Source: an uncultured Xanthobacteraceae bacterium
Lineage (GTDB): Bacteria; Pseudomonadota; Alphaproteobacteria; Rhizobiales; Xanthobacteraceae
Length of the DNA: 24,743 nt
Direction: 5' to 3'
NCBI GenBank assembly: GCA_955652925.1
Contig: CATPCO010000638.1
Location: 1 to 24,743, forward strand
In this document: one piece after another, positions 8,467 through 16,037 of the stretch
How the letters are laid out: each line of letters opens with the position of its first letter
How positions within the stretch are numbered: the first letter of the stretch is position 1
Program-made: the position numbers and the translations under genes
The notes under the pieces: generated by a model
Told to the model about the DNA's origin: nothing
What the model saw: the letters and a program-made list of their open reading frames with translations, nothing else
Database searches by the model: none

Positions 8467-8734
8467 CGTCGTTCCAGAATCCGAGTCGGTGGGCAACCTG
8501 TTTCATCGATGCGAGCGGGGCTTCATACGACCACGCTGCCCGTTCATGGCGGGCACCGTCGATCACAACGTCGTAGAACTGGACCCCATGTGGACAGGCC
8601 CGATCCGAGTCGGTCTTTTCGGCTTTTTGCAGCCATTCCATGCGCACAGCCGACCTGGGGAAATAGTGGTATCCGCCGGCTTCAACAATGTCATCGCTCT
8701 CGGCGATGACGCGATCGTCCAGACTTGCCTTCAT
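8453..8734 (-). CDS. DUF427 domain protein
   Basis: This 93-residue protein fits the small DUF427 beta-fold: an N-terminal strand region, YHYFPRSAV (24-32), ACPHGVQFYDVVIDG (about 47-61), AAWSYEAPLASM (about 66-77) and a terminal GFWNDVKV. The CPxxG and AAWsY.P signatures are typical of the family, whose biochemical role is unknown. The frame opens further upstream, but the ATG at 8734 has a strong GGAGG site 7 bases before it and gives the normal family length. Its 3' end overlaps the patatin stop by 14 bases, tail to tail. It is divergent from the carboxypeptidase gene across a 278-base gap that holds no other gene. Confidence 0.85.
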   Translation of the reverse strand: MKASLDDRVIAESDDIVEAGGYHYFPRSAVRMEWLQKAEKTDSDRACPHGVQFYDVVIDGARHERAAWSYEAPLASMKQVAHRLGFWNDVKVG

Positions 8735-8893
8735 GTTCGGTCCTCCACGAACGAATTTGTACGCAATGTAAGCAAGCAACCGGCCATATGCCATGAGCGG
8801 CCGGCATGGAGCGCGAACGCTTGGGCAGGCGCAGTGCTCGACCATGACCTCGCCAGACCCCGTCAAATGTGAGGTCAATGGAGCGTTAACTTC

Positions 8894-8905
8894 GCGCAGC
8901 TGCGC
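8894..8905. promoter_or_regulatory. Perfect 12-base palindrome in a divergent intergenic region
   Basis: GCGCAGCTGCGC at 8894-8905 is fully self-complementary. It sits in the gap 8735-9012 between the divergent DUF427 and carboxypeptidase genes, about 107 bases before the carboxypeptidase ATG. In GC-rich DNA such palindromes can arise by chance, so the operator reading is weak. I see nothing else in this 278-base gap beyond the two ribosome binding sites. Confidence 0.2.
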
Positions 8906-9012
8906 CCGAGAGGCGGTCGAATCTTGCCGAGTGTGGCAGTGCGGTCACAGCCAGGAGGCGGTTTCGAGTTTATTGATGCCGGGTTGATTTACTGGTGACT
9001 GGAGCGTGCTCC

Positions 9013-10191
9013 ATGAGCTTCGGCCTTCTCTCGCCATCCCATCGTGTCCTCGTTGGCGCTCTCCTAGCCTCCTTCATCGCCGCCACGATCAGTTGTGATC
9101 ACGCGCAGGCGCGCGCTCGAAATCACAAGAAGCACCACGCCAGCCATCGCGTGATTCACGGCCCGGATTATCGTCCGCCCTACGCCGCGATTGTAGTGGA
9201 TGCCAATTCGGGCGAGGTCCTGCACGAGGCGAGCCCAGACGAGCCGCGTCATCCGGCCTCTCTCACCAAGATCATGACGCTTTATATGCTGTTCGAGCAG
9301 ATCGATGCCGGGAAGCTCAAGCTCGACACGCCGCTGCACGTCTCGGCCGAGGCCGCCATGCAGCCACCCACCAAATTGGGCCTGAAATCCAATCAGATGC
9401 TGACGGTGGAAGACGCGATAAAGGGGATGGTGACCAGGTCCGCAAACGACGCCGCTCGGGTCGTCGGCGAAGCGATCGGCGGTACTGAACAGGAATTCGC
9501 AACACTTATGACCGAAAAGGCCAAGGCACTCGGCATGGCCAACACGACCTACGTCAATGCTTCCGGGTTGCCCGCGGACGAGCAGATCACCACGGCGCGC
9601 GATCAGGCGATTTTAGGCCGGTCAATTCAGGGTCGCTTTCCCGAGCTTTTCCGTTACTTTTCAACGCTGAACTTTCGCTATCATGGCGTGGACATACACA
9701 ATCACAACAGCCTGCTCGGACACGTGAAGGGAGTCGACGGAATCAAGACCGGCTATACCGACGCCTCCGGTTACAACCTGGTGACCTCAGTTCGCCGCGA
9801 GGGCCGGCACATCGTTGCAGTGGTGCTGGGCGGCCGGTCGAATGCGGCGCGCGATACCCGCATGCGCGAACTGATCGAGGAGCACATTGGACGCGCCTCG
9901 ACTGGGCGTACTGCGCCGGCAACCACGGAAGTTGCGCGCGAGGAAGGCGCGCCTGTTGCAATTGCGCCGGTCCCGGTCCCGGCGCCGCGGCCGCAAGCAA
10001 CGCCTGGCGAGGCCGCTGAAAACGCCCTCGCGAGCGCGAAAACGGAACTGGTCGAAGATACCAAGCCTGTTGCAAATTCACGCGCCCGATCGGGGAGGTC
10101 GAGGCACGCGGCGAAGCAGAGTTCCGATGCTGCCCAGCGTGCCCGCGCCGGCACGACATTCAACGGGTTCAATTTCTTCTCGGTGCGATAA
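9013..10191 (+). CDS. Serine-type D-Ala-D-Ala carboxypeptidase (peptidase S11, DacA/PBP5-like)
   Basis: This exported penicillin-binding carboxypeptidase of 392 residues trims the terminal D-Ala from peptidoglycan pentapeptides in the periplasm. The three S11 motifs are clear: Ser83-x-x-Lys86 in PASLTKIM, Ser143-Ala-Asn145 in TRSANDA, and Lys245-Thr-Gly247 in GIKTGYT. Residues 11-34 form a signal peptide (hydrophobic LVGALLASFIAATIS, then AQARA). After the catalytic domain (to about 290) comes a Pro/Ala-rich low-complexity tail, then a basic region ending in FNGFNFFSVR. A standard PBP5 C-terminal domain is not evident. An in-frame GTG at 8995 would add six residues. The ATG at 9013 is preferred because GGAG lies 8-9 bases before it. 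The gene converges on hemB, 6 bases apart with no terminator between. Confidence 0.92.
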   Translation: MSFGLLSPSHRVLVGALLASFIAATISCDHAQARARNHKKHHASHRVIHGPDYRPPYAAIVVDANSGEVLHEASPDEPRHPASLTKIMTLYMLFEQIDAGKLKLDTPLHVSAEAAMQPPTKLGLKSNQMLTVEDAIKGMVTRSANDAARVVGEAIGGTEQEFATLMTEKAKALGMANTTYVNASGLPADEQITTARDQAILGRSIQGRFPELFRYFSTLNFRYHGVDIHNHNSLLGHVKGVDGIKTGYTDASGYNLVTSVRREGRHIVAVVLGGRSNAARDTRMRELIEEHIGRASTGRTAPATTEVAREEGAPVAIAPVPVPAPRPQATPGEAAENALASAKTELVEDTKPVANSRARSGRSRHAAKQSSDAAQRARAGTTFNGFNFFSVR

Positions 10192-10197
10192 CCAAAC

Positions 10198-11250
10198 TCA
10201 GCGTTGTTTGATCATCTTGGCAGCGCGCGGGGCGAAATAGCTCAGAACGCCGCAGGCGCCCGCGCGCTTAAATGCGATCAGGCTTTCCATCATGGCCTTG
10301 TCGCCATCGAGCCAGCCGTGTCCGGCGGCCGCCATGATCATCGAATATTCGCCTGATACCTGGTAGGCGAAGGTTGGCATCTCAAACGCCTCGCGCACCC
10401 TTTGTATAATGTCGAGATAGGGCATGCCGGGCTTGACCATGACCATGTCGGCGCCTTCCAGGATGTCGAGCTCGACTTCGCGCAGCGCCTCGTCCGTGTT
10501 GCAAGGATCCATCTGGTAGGTGCGTTTATCGCCGGTCAGCGTGGCCGAGGAACCGACCGCATCACGGAAAGGACCGTAGAACGCGGACGCATATTTCGCG
10601 GCATAGGCCATAATTGATACGTCGACAAAACCGCTCTGATCGAGCGCGGCGCGGATTGCACCCACCCGCCCGTCCATCATGTCGGAGGGCGCGATGATGT
10701 CGCAGCCGGCCTGTGCTTCGACCAGCGCCTGCTTGGCCAGGACTGCAACCGTCTCGTCGTTGATGATCATGCCATCACGCAGCAGGCCGTCGTGGCCGTG
10801 GCTGGTATAGGGGTCGAGCGCCACGTCGCACAGGATCCCGATCTCTGGCACTTCCTTCTTGATGGCCCGTATAGCCCGGCACACCAGGCTGTCCGGATTA
10901 AGCGCTTCGCTGCCCTCCTCATCACGCAGCGCCGGATCCGTATAGGGAAACAGCGCGATGCATGGGATGGTGAGTTTCGCTCCACGCTCCGCATCACGCA
11001 CGGCCTCGCCGATCGAAAGGCGCTCGACCCCCGGCATTGAGGGAACCGGCAGGCGCTTGTTTGATCCATCCACCAAGAACAGCGGCCAGATCAAATCGCC
11101 GGTATCGAAGGTGTTCTCCCGGACAAGACGGCGCGTCCACTCGGTCTTGCGGTTACGCCGCGGACGGCTGGCAAGCTCCAGGCGCGTGGTCGGCTTTCTC
11201 TCGACCGGAGCAATCCGCGCTTCAATGGGTCGGCCATATTTGATTGCCAT
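10198..11250 (-). CDS. hemB: Porphobilinogen synthase (delta-aminolevulinic acid dehydratase)
   Basis: The 350-residue cytoplasmic enzyme condenses two 5-aminolevulinates to porphobilinogen in tetrapyrrole (heme, cobalamin) synthesis. The two active-site lysines are Lys219 in MAYAAKYASAFYGPFRDA and Lys273 in MVKPGMPYLD. The metal region reads CDVALDPYTSHGHDG (141-155). The cysteines that bind catalytic Zn in the CxxC/GHCG forms are replaced, which matches the Mg-dependent type described in Bradyrhizobium and plants. The frame extends 12 codons further upstream, but the ATG at 11250 has a GGAG site 7 bases before it. It is divergent from the acyl-CoA dehydrogenase gene across 115 bases that contain two TATATT-like stretches (11311-11316 and 11333-11338). 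Confidence 0.96.
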   Translation of the reverse strand: MAIKYGRPIEARIAPVERKPTTRLELASRPRRNRKTEWTRRLVRENTFDTGDLIWPLFLVDGSNKRLPVPSMPGVERLSIGEAVRDAERGAKLTIPCIALFPYTDPALRDEEGSEALNPDSLVCRAIRAIKKEVPEIGILCDVALDPYTSHGHDGLLRDGMIINDETVAVLAKQALVEAQAGCDIIAPSDMMDGRVGAIRAALDQSGFVDVSIMAYAAKYASAFYGPFRDAVGSSATLTGDKRTYQMDPCNTDEALREVELDILEGADMVMVKPGMPYLDIIQRVREAFEMPTFAYQVSGEYSMIMAAAGHGWLDGDKAMMESLIAFKRAGACGVLSYFAPRAAKMIKQR

Positions 11251-11365
11251 GGGACGTCTCCATGATCGCCCGCGGCGGCGCTGCACTCAGGCAATACCGG
11301 ATCGAGGCGCTATATTCCCGGACAAGTCGCATATATTCGAACTACGGTGTCAAGTCAGGGACACG

Positions 11366-12508
11366 ATGATGGATTTCGAGCTTTCCGAAGAGCAAAGGGC
11401 CATTCAGGACACCGCGCGGGCGTTTGCCCGTGACGAGATGATGCCGTTTGCGCGGGAATGGGACGAAGAGGAATTCTTTCCCGTGGAGACGCTGCGCCGC
11501 GCGGCCGCGCTCGGTTTCGGCGGGATCTACGCCGGCGCCGACGTCGGCGGCTCCGCGCTTTCACGCCTCGACGCCGCACTCATTTTTGAGGAATTGGCCA
11601 AGGGCTGCACCTCAACCGCGGCCTATATTTCCATTCACAATATGGTGGTGTCGATGATCGACACCTATGGAAGCACCGAGCTGCGGCTGCGCTTTCTGCC
11701 CGATCTCTGCAGTATGGCCCGCCTCGCCAGCTACTGCTTGACGGAGCCCGACTCCGGTTCGGACGCCGCCAGCCTGAAGACGCGTGCCGCGCGCCAGCAC
11801 GACCACTACGTCCTCGACGGCAGTAAGGCTTTCATCTCGGGCGCGGGCGCATCCCACGTTTATCTGGTGATGGCGAGAACAGGGGAGGGCGGGCCACGCG
11901 GAATCTCGTGTTTTCTGGTCGAGAACGGCACACCCGGCCTCTCGTTCGGCGCCCAGGAGAAAAAGCTCGGTTGGCACTCCCAGCCGACCGCAATGGTGCT
12001 GTTCGATCAATGCCGGGTGCCGGTCGGCAATCGCGTCGGAGCCGAAGGCCAGGGTTTCAAGATCGCCATGAGCGGTCTTGACGGCGGACGGCTCAACATC
12101 GCCGCCTGTTCGCTCGGGGGCGCGCAGTTTTGTCTCGAGCGCACCATCGCCTACATGAAAGAGAGGAAGCAATTCGGGACCAGGCTTGCCGATTTGCAGG
12201 CACTGGGCTTTCGCATCGCCGATTATGCGACCAACCTCGAAGCAGCACGCCTGATGCTCCATCGTGCGGCGGCGGCAGTCGACCGGCGCGAGCCCGCTGC
12301 CACGCGGCTTGCCGCCATGGCTAAACGGCTTGCCACCGATACGGGTTTCCATGTGGTGGACGGCTGTCTTCAGCTTCATGGCGGCTATGGCTATCTGCGC
12401 GATCATCCGATCGAGCGCGTGCTGCGCGATCTTCGCGTCCACCAGATTCTGGAAGGCACGAACGAGGTGATGCGATTGATCATCAGCAGGGATATATTGG
12501 GCAATTGA
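11366..12508 (+). CDS. Acyl-CoA dehydrogenase, isobutyryl-CoA dehydrogenase type
   Basis: The 380-residue FAD flavoprotein is expected to oxidise isobutyryl-CoA to methacrylyl-CoA in valine degradation, passing electrons to ETF. The acyl-CoA dehydrogenase signatures are YCLTEPDSGSDAASLKT (123-139) and QLHGGYGYLRDHPIERVLRDLR (336-357). The catalytic base is Glu363 in ILEGTNEVMRLIISRDIL (361-378), which closely resembles the end of mammalian isobutyryl-CoA dehydrogenase (ACAD8). The valine assignment also rests on the hydrolase and dehydrogenase genes downstream. The frame stays open upstream to 10958 across antisense hemB, but protein homology begins at MMDFELSEEQ. The ATG at 11366 follows AGGGA by about 6 bases; 11369 is an alternative. 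Specificity for isobutyryl over other short branched acyl-CoAs is inference. Confidence 0.9.
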   Translation: MMDFELSEEQRAIQDTARAFARDEMMPFAREWDEEEFFPVETLRRAAALGFGGIYAGADVGGSALSRLDAALIFEELAKGCTSTAAYISIHNMVVSMIDTYGSTELRLRFLPDLCSMARLASYCLTEPDSGSDAASLKTRAARQHDHYVLDGSKAFISGAGASHVYLVMARTGEGGPRGISCFLVENGTPGLSFGAQEKKLGWHSQPTAMVLFDQCRVPVGNRVGAEGQGFKIAMSGLDGGRLNIAACSLGGAQFCLERTIAYMKERKQFGTRLADLQALGFRIADYATNLEAARLMLHRAAAAVDRREPAATRLAAMAKRLATDTGFHVVDGCLQLHGGYGYLRDHPIERVLRDLRVHQILEGTNEVMRLIISRDILGN

Positions 12509-12524
12509 ATCCAGTAAGGAGCGA

Positions 12525-12683
12525 ATGATGATGGATGATCCCTCCGGGACCGCGCGGGAGCATCGGGCGGGAGCAGAGCTCGCTTGTATCGAAACAGCCG
12601 CACAAACATTCCTCGAGGAGGATACATTCCCGATCGACTGTCCCTATTCCTGGGACAGCATCATGCACCGAGAGTTGGCGTAG
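12525..12683 (+). CDS. Putative 52-residue small protein in the valine cluster
   Basis: A short frame starts at a triple ATG (12525, 12528, 12531) and ends with TAG at 12681-12683. AAGGAG at 12516-12521 is the strongest kind of ribosome site and suits the second or third ATG best. The predicted protein is acidic and soluble, MMMDDPSGTAREHRAGAELA at its N-terminus and TFPIDCPYSWDSIMHRELA near its end. It has two cysteines and no membrane segment or signal. It lies between the isobutyryl-CoA dehydrogenase stop (17 bases before) and the hydrolase start (41 bases after), in the same direction. I do not recognise the family. It may be a real operon protein, a translational coupler for the hydrolase (which has no clear Shine-Dalgarno sequence of its own), or chance. 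Confidence 0.45.
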   Translation: MMMDDPSGTAREHRAGAELACIETAAQTFLEEDTFPIDCPYSWDSIMHRELA

Positions 12684-12724
12684 CCGACAAATCTGAATCC
12701 GCCTCCTGAGCCCGACGCTCATCG

Positions 12725-13777
12725 ATGGCAGAGCCGGACATCTTGTTCGAGCGAAAGGGCGTGGCGGGCCAAGTCACGCTCAACCGGCCGCATGCGCTCA
12801 ATGCCGTGTCCCACGCCATGGTGCGAGCGCTCGCGCAGCAACTTGGCGAATGGGAAACCGATCTCGCCGTTACGCGGGTGATCGTGACCGCGCGGGGAGG
12901 ACGCGCGTTTTCGGCAGGGGGCGATCTGCGCGATCTCTATGATCTTGGCCGTGCCGGACGCTATGAGGAAGCACTCGGGTTTTTCCGCGATGAATACAGG
13001 CTCAACAGCCGCATCAAACATTACCGCAAGCCGTATGTTGCGTTGATCGACGGCATCGTCATGGGCGGGGGCGCCGGTATCTCCATTCACGGCTCGCATC
13101 GCGTAGCCGGCGAGAGGTTCGTGTTTGGCATGCCTGAAGTCGGCATTGGGTTCTTTCCGGATATTGGGGCTACCTGGTTCTTGCCCCGTCTGCCGGGGCG
13201 GCTCGGGGCTTATTGCGCCCTCACCGGAGAGCGGCTCAATGCTGCCGACGCCACCACCGCCGGCGTAGCGACGCACAGGGTTGCGTCAAGCCGCTTCCCC
13301 GAACTGATCGAAGCATTATGCGGGGACGTTCCGGTCGATGCCGTGCTCGGCGCATTTTCCGAACCATTAAGCAAGGCCGCCACCGCAGCCCAAATCGCCA
13401 TCGACCGCCTGTTCAATCATGAACGGGTGGAGGACGTTCTGGCGGCGCTCGATGCCGAGGCGGCGGGAGCCGGAATGGATGCCGCCTTCGCCTCCAGGAT
13501 GGCCGCCCTGATCCGCCTCAAGTCACCAACGAGCCTCAAGATCGCGTTGACGCAGATGCGCCGGGGACCTGCGCTCGACTTCAACGAGTGCATGCGCACC
13601 GAATTTCGAATAGTGTCGCGTGTCATGCGCGGACAAGATTTTTACGAGGGCGTAAGAGCCGTGATCATCGACAAGGATCAGGCGCCGCGCTGGAATCCCG
13701 CCACGCTCGAAGCGGTCGTTCCGGCACAGGTTGAGCAATACTTTGCGCCGCTCGCGAGCGAACTCGATCTGCCATGA
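12725..13777 (+). CDS. 3-Hydroxyisobutyryl-CoA hydrolase-like crotonase-fold enzyme
   Basis: The 350-residue crotonase-superfamily protein matches the HIBCH subgroup rather than ordinary enoyl-CoA hydratases (about 260 residues). It has the AFSAGGDLRDLYDL loop (61-74), the oxyanion glycine motif DGIVMGGGAGISIHGSHRV (109-127) and the hydrolase signature FGMPEVGIGFFPDIGATWFLPRL (134-156), with Glu138 and Asp146 at the positions I associate with catalysis in HIBCH. The C-terminal third includes the HIBCH-like SPTSLKIALTQMRRG and FNECMRTEFRIVSRVM. The expected reaction is (S)-3-hydroxyisobutyryl-CoA to 3-hydroxyisobutyrate plus CoA. The start at 12725 has only a weak upstream ribosome site. The stop overlaps the next ATG (ATGA, 13774-13777), so the downstream membrane protein is probably translationally coupled. 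Confidence 0.9.
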   Translation: MAEPDILFERKGVAGQVTLNRPHALNAVSHAMVRALAQQLGEWETDLAVTRVIVTARGGRAFSAGGDLRDLYDLGRAGRYEEALGFFRDEYRLNSRIKHYRKPYVALIDGIVMGGGAGISIHGSHRVAGERFVFGMPEVGIGFFPDIGATWFLPRLPGRLGAYCALTGERLNAADATTAGVATHRVASSRFPELIEALCGDVPVDAVLGAFSEPLSKAATAAQIAIDRLFNHERVEDVLAALDAEAAGAGMDAAFASRMAALIRLKSPTSLKIALTQMRRGPALDFNECMRTEFRIVSRVMRGQDFYEGVRAVIIDKDQAPRWNPATLEAVVPAQVEQYFAPLASELDLP

Positions 13778-14229
13778 CTCAATTCGACGAGAGCCACCGC
13801 AATGAGCGGCGAACGCTCGAGCCCGTGCATGCCGATGAGGCCGAAGGCGAAGACAGGCAATGGGGTTCCTGGCTCGTCCTGTTCTTGCGCGTGATGGCAG
13901 TCGTCTCGCTTTGCAAGGGCCTCTACCATTGGGCGGTCATCTGCGGAATCAAGGCGCCGTTTCCTTCTGGTTTTGACGCGTATGCGCTGCCCTATCAGGT
14001 GGCGACCGTCTTCTTCGCCGTCATTGATCTCGTGGCAGGTGTAGGGCTCTGGTTGGCCGCTCCTTGGGGCGCCGTGGTCTGGCTCACGTCGGTGATTTCC
14101 ATGGCCGCGGTCGAGGTCCTGTTTCCGCAAATCTACGGCGGACACATTGTGATTGTGCTGATCGATCTCGCCTTGCTCGGCACTTACATCTGGCTTGTTC
14201 TGATGGCTGCGCGCGAACAGCAGGAATAA
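13774..14229 (+). CDS. Four-helix membrane protein of unknown function (DUF6163-like)
   Basis: The 151-residue protein has a charged N-terminus (about 1-30, rich in Glu, Arg and His) and four predicted membrane helices at about 33-56, 72-96, 98-117 and 122-146. I associate this pattern, and its position beside 3-hydroxyisobutyrate dehydrogenase in Hyphomicrobiales, with DUF6163. That name is from memory. It overlaps the upstream hydrolase stop by 4 bases (ATGA) and precedes mmsB by 30 bases, so it is embedded in the valine operon. No transport or enzyme motif is visible. A role in uptake, in membrane anchoring of the pathway or in something unrelated cannot be separated from sequence. Confidence 0.85.
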   Translation: MTQFDESHRNERRTLEPVHADEAEGEDRQWGSWLVLFLRVMAVVSLCKGLYHWAVICGIKAPFPSGFDAYALPYQVATVFFAVIDLVAGVGLWLAAPWGAVVWLTSVISMAAVEVLFPQIYGGHIVIVLIDLALLGTYIWLVLMAAREQQE

Positions 14230-14259
14230 CCCCAACAACTCACAAGGGTGAGAAACGCC

Positions 14260-15147
14260 ATGGCAACAATCGGCTTCATCGGGCTCGGCAATATGGGATT
14301 GCCCATGGCCCAGAACCTTGTGAAATCGGGACACACGGTCAGCGGCTTCGATCTCAGCGAATACGCGACGGAACGGCTCGCCGTGGGAGGCGGCAGGCGC
14401 GCGACCTCGGTCGGGGACGCATGCAGTGAGGCCGATGCCGTCATTACCATGCTGCCCGCCGGCGAACAGGTGCGCGAGATTTATCTCGGCGGTGAGGGAG
14501 TGCTTGCCTCGGTACTGGACGGCACCTTGCTGATCGATTGCTCCACGATCGATGTCGAGACCGCGCGCGAAGTCGCGCAGGCCGCGCAGGGGAGTGGCCT
14601 AGCGATGATCGACGCTCCGGTGTCCGGGGGAGTTGCAGGCGCGCAGGCGGCCTCCTTGACGTTCATGGCCGGAGGCGCGGAGGAAGCTTTCGCACGCGCG
14701 CGACCCATCCTCGAGCACATGGGCAAAACCATTGTGCATGCCGGCGGTGCCGGAAACGGTCAAGCGGCAAAAATCTGCAACAACATGATTCTTGGCGCCT
14801 CGATGATCGTCGTATGCGAGGCGTTTTTGCTCGCGGAGAAGCTCGGCCTTGATGCCCAAAGGCTCTTCGACATCTCCTCCAAATCGTCCGGCCAATGCTG
14901 GTCCATGACCAATTATTGCCCAGTCCCCGGACCGGTGCCGACCTCGCCCGCGAACCGCGATTACAAGCCCGGTTTTACCGCGGCCATGATGCTCAAGGAT
15001 CTGCGTCTGGCACAGGACGCTGCGCGCGCGACGCGCGCTGTGACGCCGATGGGGGCGGGGGCAGCCGCGGTGTACGAGAGATTTGTCGAAAGCGGCGGCG
15101 GCAGTGTCGATTTCTCCGGCATTATTCGCTATTTGCGCGGAGCATAA
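14260..15147 (+). CDS. mmsB: 3-Hydroxyisobutyrate dehydrogenase
   Basis: This 295-residue beta-hydroxyacid dehydrogenase should oxidise 3-hydroxyisobutyrate to methylmalonate semialdehyde with NAD+. The Rossmann motif is GFIGLGNMGLPMAQNLVKSG (5-24), the substrate motif DAPVSGGVAGAQAASLTFMAGG (118-139), and the catalytic lysine Lys171 in GNGQAAKICNNM. The C-terminal block includes the YCPVPGPVPTSPANRDYKPGF and MMLKDLRLAQDAA segments typical of HIBADH. The frame also offers GTG at 14248. The ATG at 14260 is chosen because the dinucleotide fold starts immediately and the length fits the family (295-300). AAGGG lies 11 bases before it. The next pathway enzyme, MmsA (methylmalonate semialdehyde dehydrogenase), is not in the window. 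Confidence 0.94.
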   Translation: MATIGFIGLGNMGLPMAQNLVKSGHTVSGFDLSEYATERLAVGGGRRATSVGDACSEADAVITMLPAGEQVREIYLGGEGVLASVLDGTLLIDCSTIDVETAREVAQAAQGSGLAMIDAPVSGGVAGAQAASLTFMAGGAEEAFARARPILEHMGKTIVHAGGAGNGQAAKICNNMILGASMIVVCEAFLLAEKLGLDAQRLFDISSKSSGQCWSMTNYCPVPGPVPTSPANRDYKPGFTAAMMLKDLRLAQDAARATRAVTPMGAGAAAVYERFVESGGGSVDFSGIIRYLRGA

Positions 15148-15255
15148 GGGGCCGCAGAGAAGAGGAGCGTGAATGGAACGTTACGGCAAATGCCGCAATT
15201 GTCCACGACATCGGGCATTGATCGCTGCAAATAAACTTTATCTTTATCCTGTTGT

Positions 15256-15293
15256 TTAAATCGATTTTAGACCCTGCCGGTTAAATTGCCGGT
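15256..15293. promoter_or_regulatory. Candidate ldtR promoter/operator region
   Basis: The AT-rich segment between mmsB and ldtR holds two stacked symmetry elements. AAATCGATTT at 15258-15267 is a perfect 10-base palindrome (14 bases at 15256-15269 with one mismatched pair). TGCCGGT is directly repeated at 15275-15281 and 15287-15293, 12 bases apart. Both lie 60-95 bases before the ldtR ATG at 15352, in DNA much more AT-rich than its surroundings. MarR-family regulators usually bind short AT-rich palindromes and often control themselves, so autoregulation is plausible but not shown. Confidence 0.4.
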
Positions 15294-15351
15294 CGAGCGG
15301 GGAAACAGGGCCTCGCCGTCACAAACAACGACAAGACTTTAGGAAGGCGTC

Positions 15352-15867
15352 ATGATGAGAGCCGTTGCCAAGACGGCGGAGCCTGTCGATCGCGAAATGC
15401 GCTTCGACGTGATCCGACCGCTATATCTCGAAGCCTTGACGTTAGTCGAGCGGCTGCACCGCCGGTTGCTCGACGTCATCAAGGACGAATTCGACCGCCG
15501 CAGCCGTGCCGACATCAACTCGGTGCAGGCGCTGCTGCTTTACAACATCGGAGACAAGGAGCTCACAGCCGGAGAGCTGCGCACGCGCGGCTATTATCTC
15601 GGCTCGAACGTCTCCTACAATCTCAAGAAGCTGGTCGAGATGGGATTTCTCGACCACCAGCGTTCGCGCATCGATCGCCGCTCGGTTCGTATCAAACTGA
15701 CCGAGAAGGGTCGCGAAGTGCGCGACATTGTCGATGCGCTTTATCAAAAGCATGTGCGTACCGTGGAGCAGGTCGGCGGGATCAACTCCGACGAGTTCTC
15801 GACGCTCAACAAGTCACTCCATCGGCTGGAGCGGTTCTGGACCGACCAAATTCTCTATCGTCTGTAA
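15352..15867 (+). CDS. ldtR: LdtR, MarR-family winged-helix regulator
   Basis: The 171-residue DNA-binding protein is recognisable from the segments RPLYLEALTLVERLHRRLLDVIKDEF (about 22-47), INSVQALLLYNIGD and the wing/recognition region RTRGYYLGSNVSYNLKKLVEMGFLDHQRSRIDRRSVRIKLTEKG (about 78-121). These closely match LdtR as described from Liberibacter asiaticus and conserved in Rhizobiales, where it activates an L,D-transpeptidase gene and acts in cell-wall and osmotic stress tolerance. The start is the first ATG of an ATGATG pair, after AGGAAGG at 15342-15348. In Liberibacter the regulator neighbours ldtP. No L,D-transpeptidase is seen here, so any such target must be elsewhere. An intrinsic terminator follows at 15891-15917. 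Confidence 0.93.
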   Translation: MMRAVAKTAEPVDREMRFDVIRPLYLEALTLVERLHRRLLDVIKDEFDRRSRADINSVQALLLYNIGDKELTAGELRTRGYYLGSNVSYNLKKLVEMGFLDHQRSRIDRRSVRIKLTEKGREVRDIVDALYQKHVRTVEQVGGINSDEFSTLNKSLHRLERFWTDQILYRL

Positions 15868-15890
15868 GTCACGTTGGACTTGAGCGTCCT

Positions 15891-15917
15891 GCCCCGGCCC
15901 AGCGCCGGGGCTTTTTT
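15891..15917 (+). terminator. Rho-independent terminator after ldtR
   Basis: GCCCCGGC (15891-15898) pairs perfectly with GCCGGGGC (15904-15911) around a 5-base loop and is followed by six T (15912-15917). It lies 24 bases after the ldtR stop and is the clearest intrinsic terminator in the window. It isolates ldtR from the amidohydrolase cassette. Confidence 0.92.
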
Positions 15918-16037
15918 ATTGCATGCGTCGCTCGGCCGGTGAGCCGGTTGCTCCCCACCATTGCGCTCGATCCGCGAGCTTGATCCAATACTGCTTTCGC
16001 AGGCTCCCATTCATCGGCGCGTTTTCGACCGACTTCC

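Noticed and set aside
10958..11365. Upstream extension of the acyl-CoA dehydrogenase frame
   Set aside because: It runs antisense through the 5' part of hemB, encodes an Arg-rich non-homologous stretch, and a ribosome site and family homology begin at 11366.
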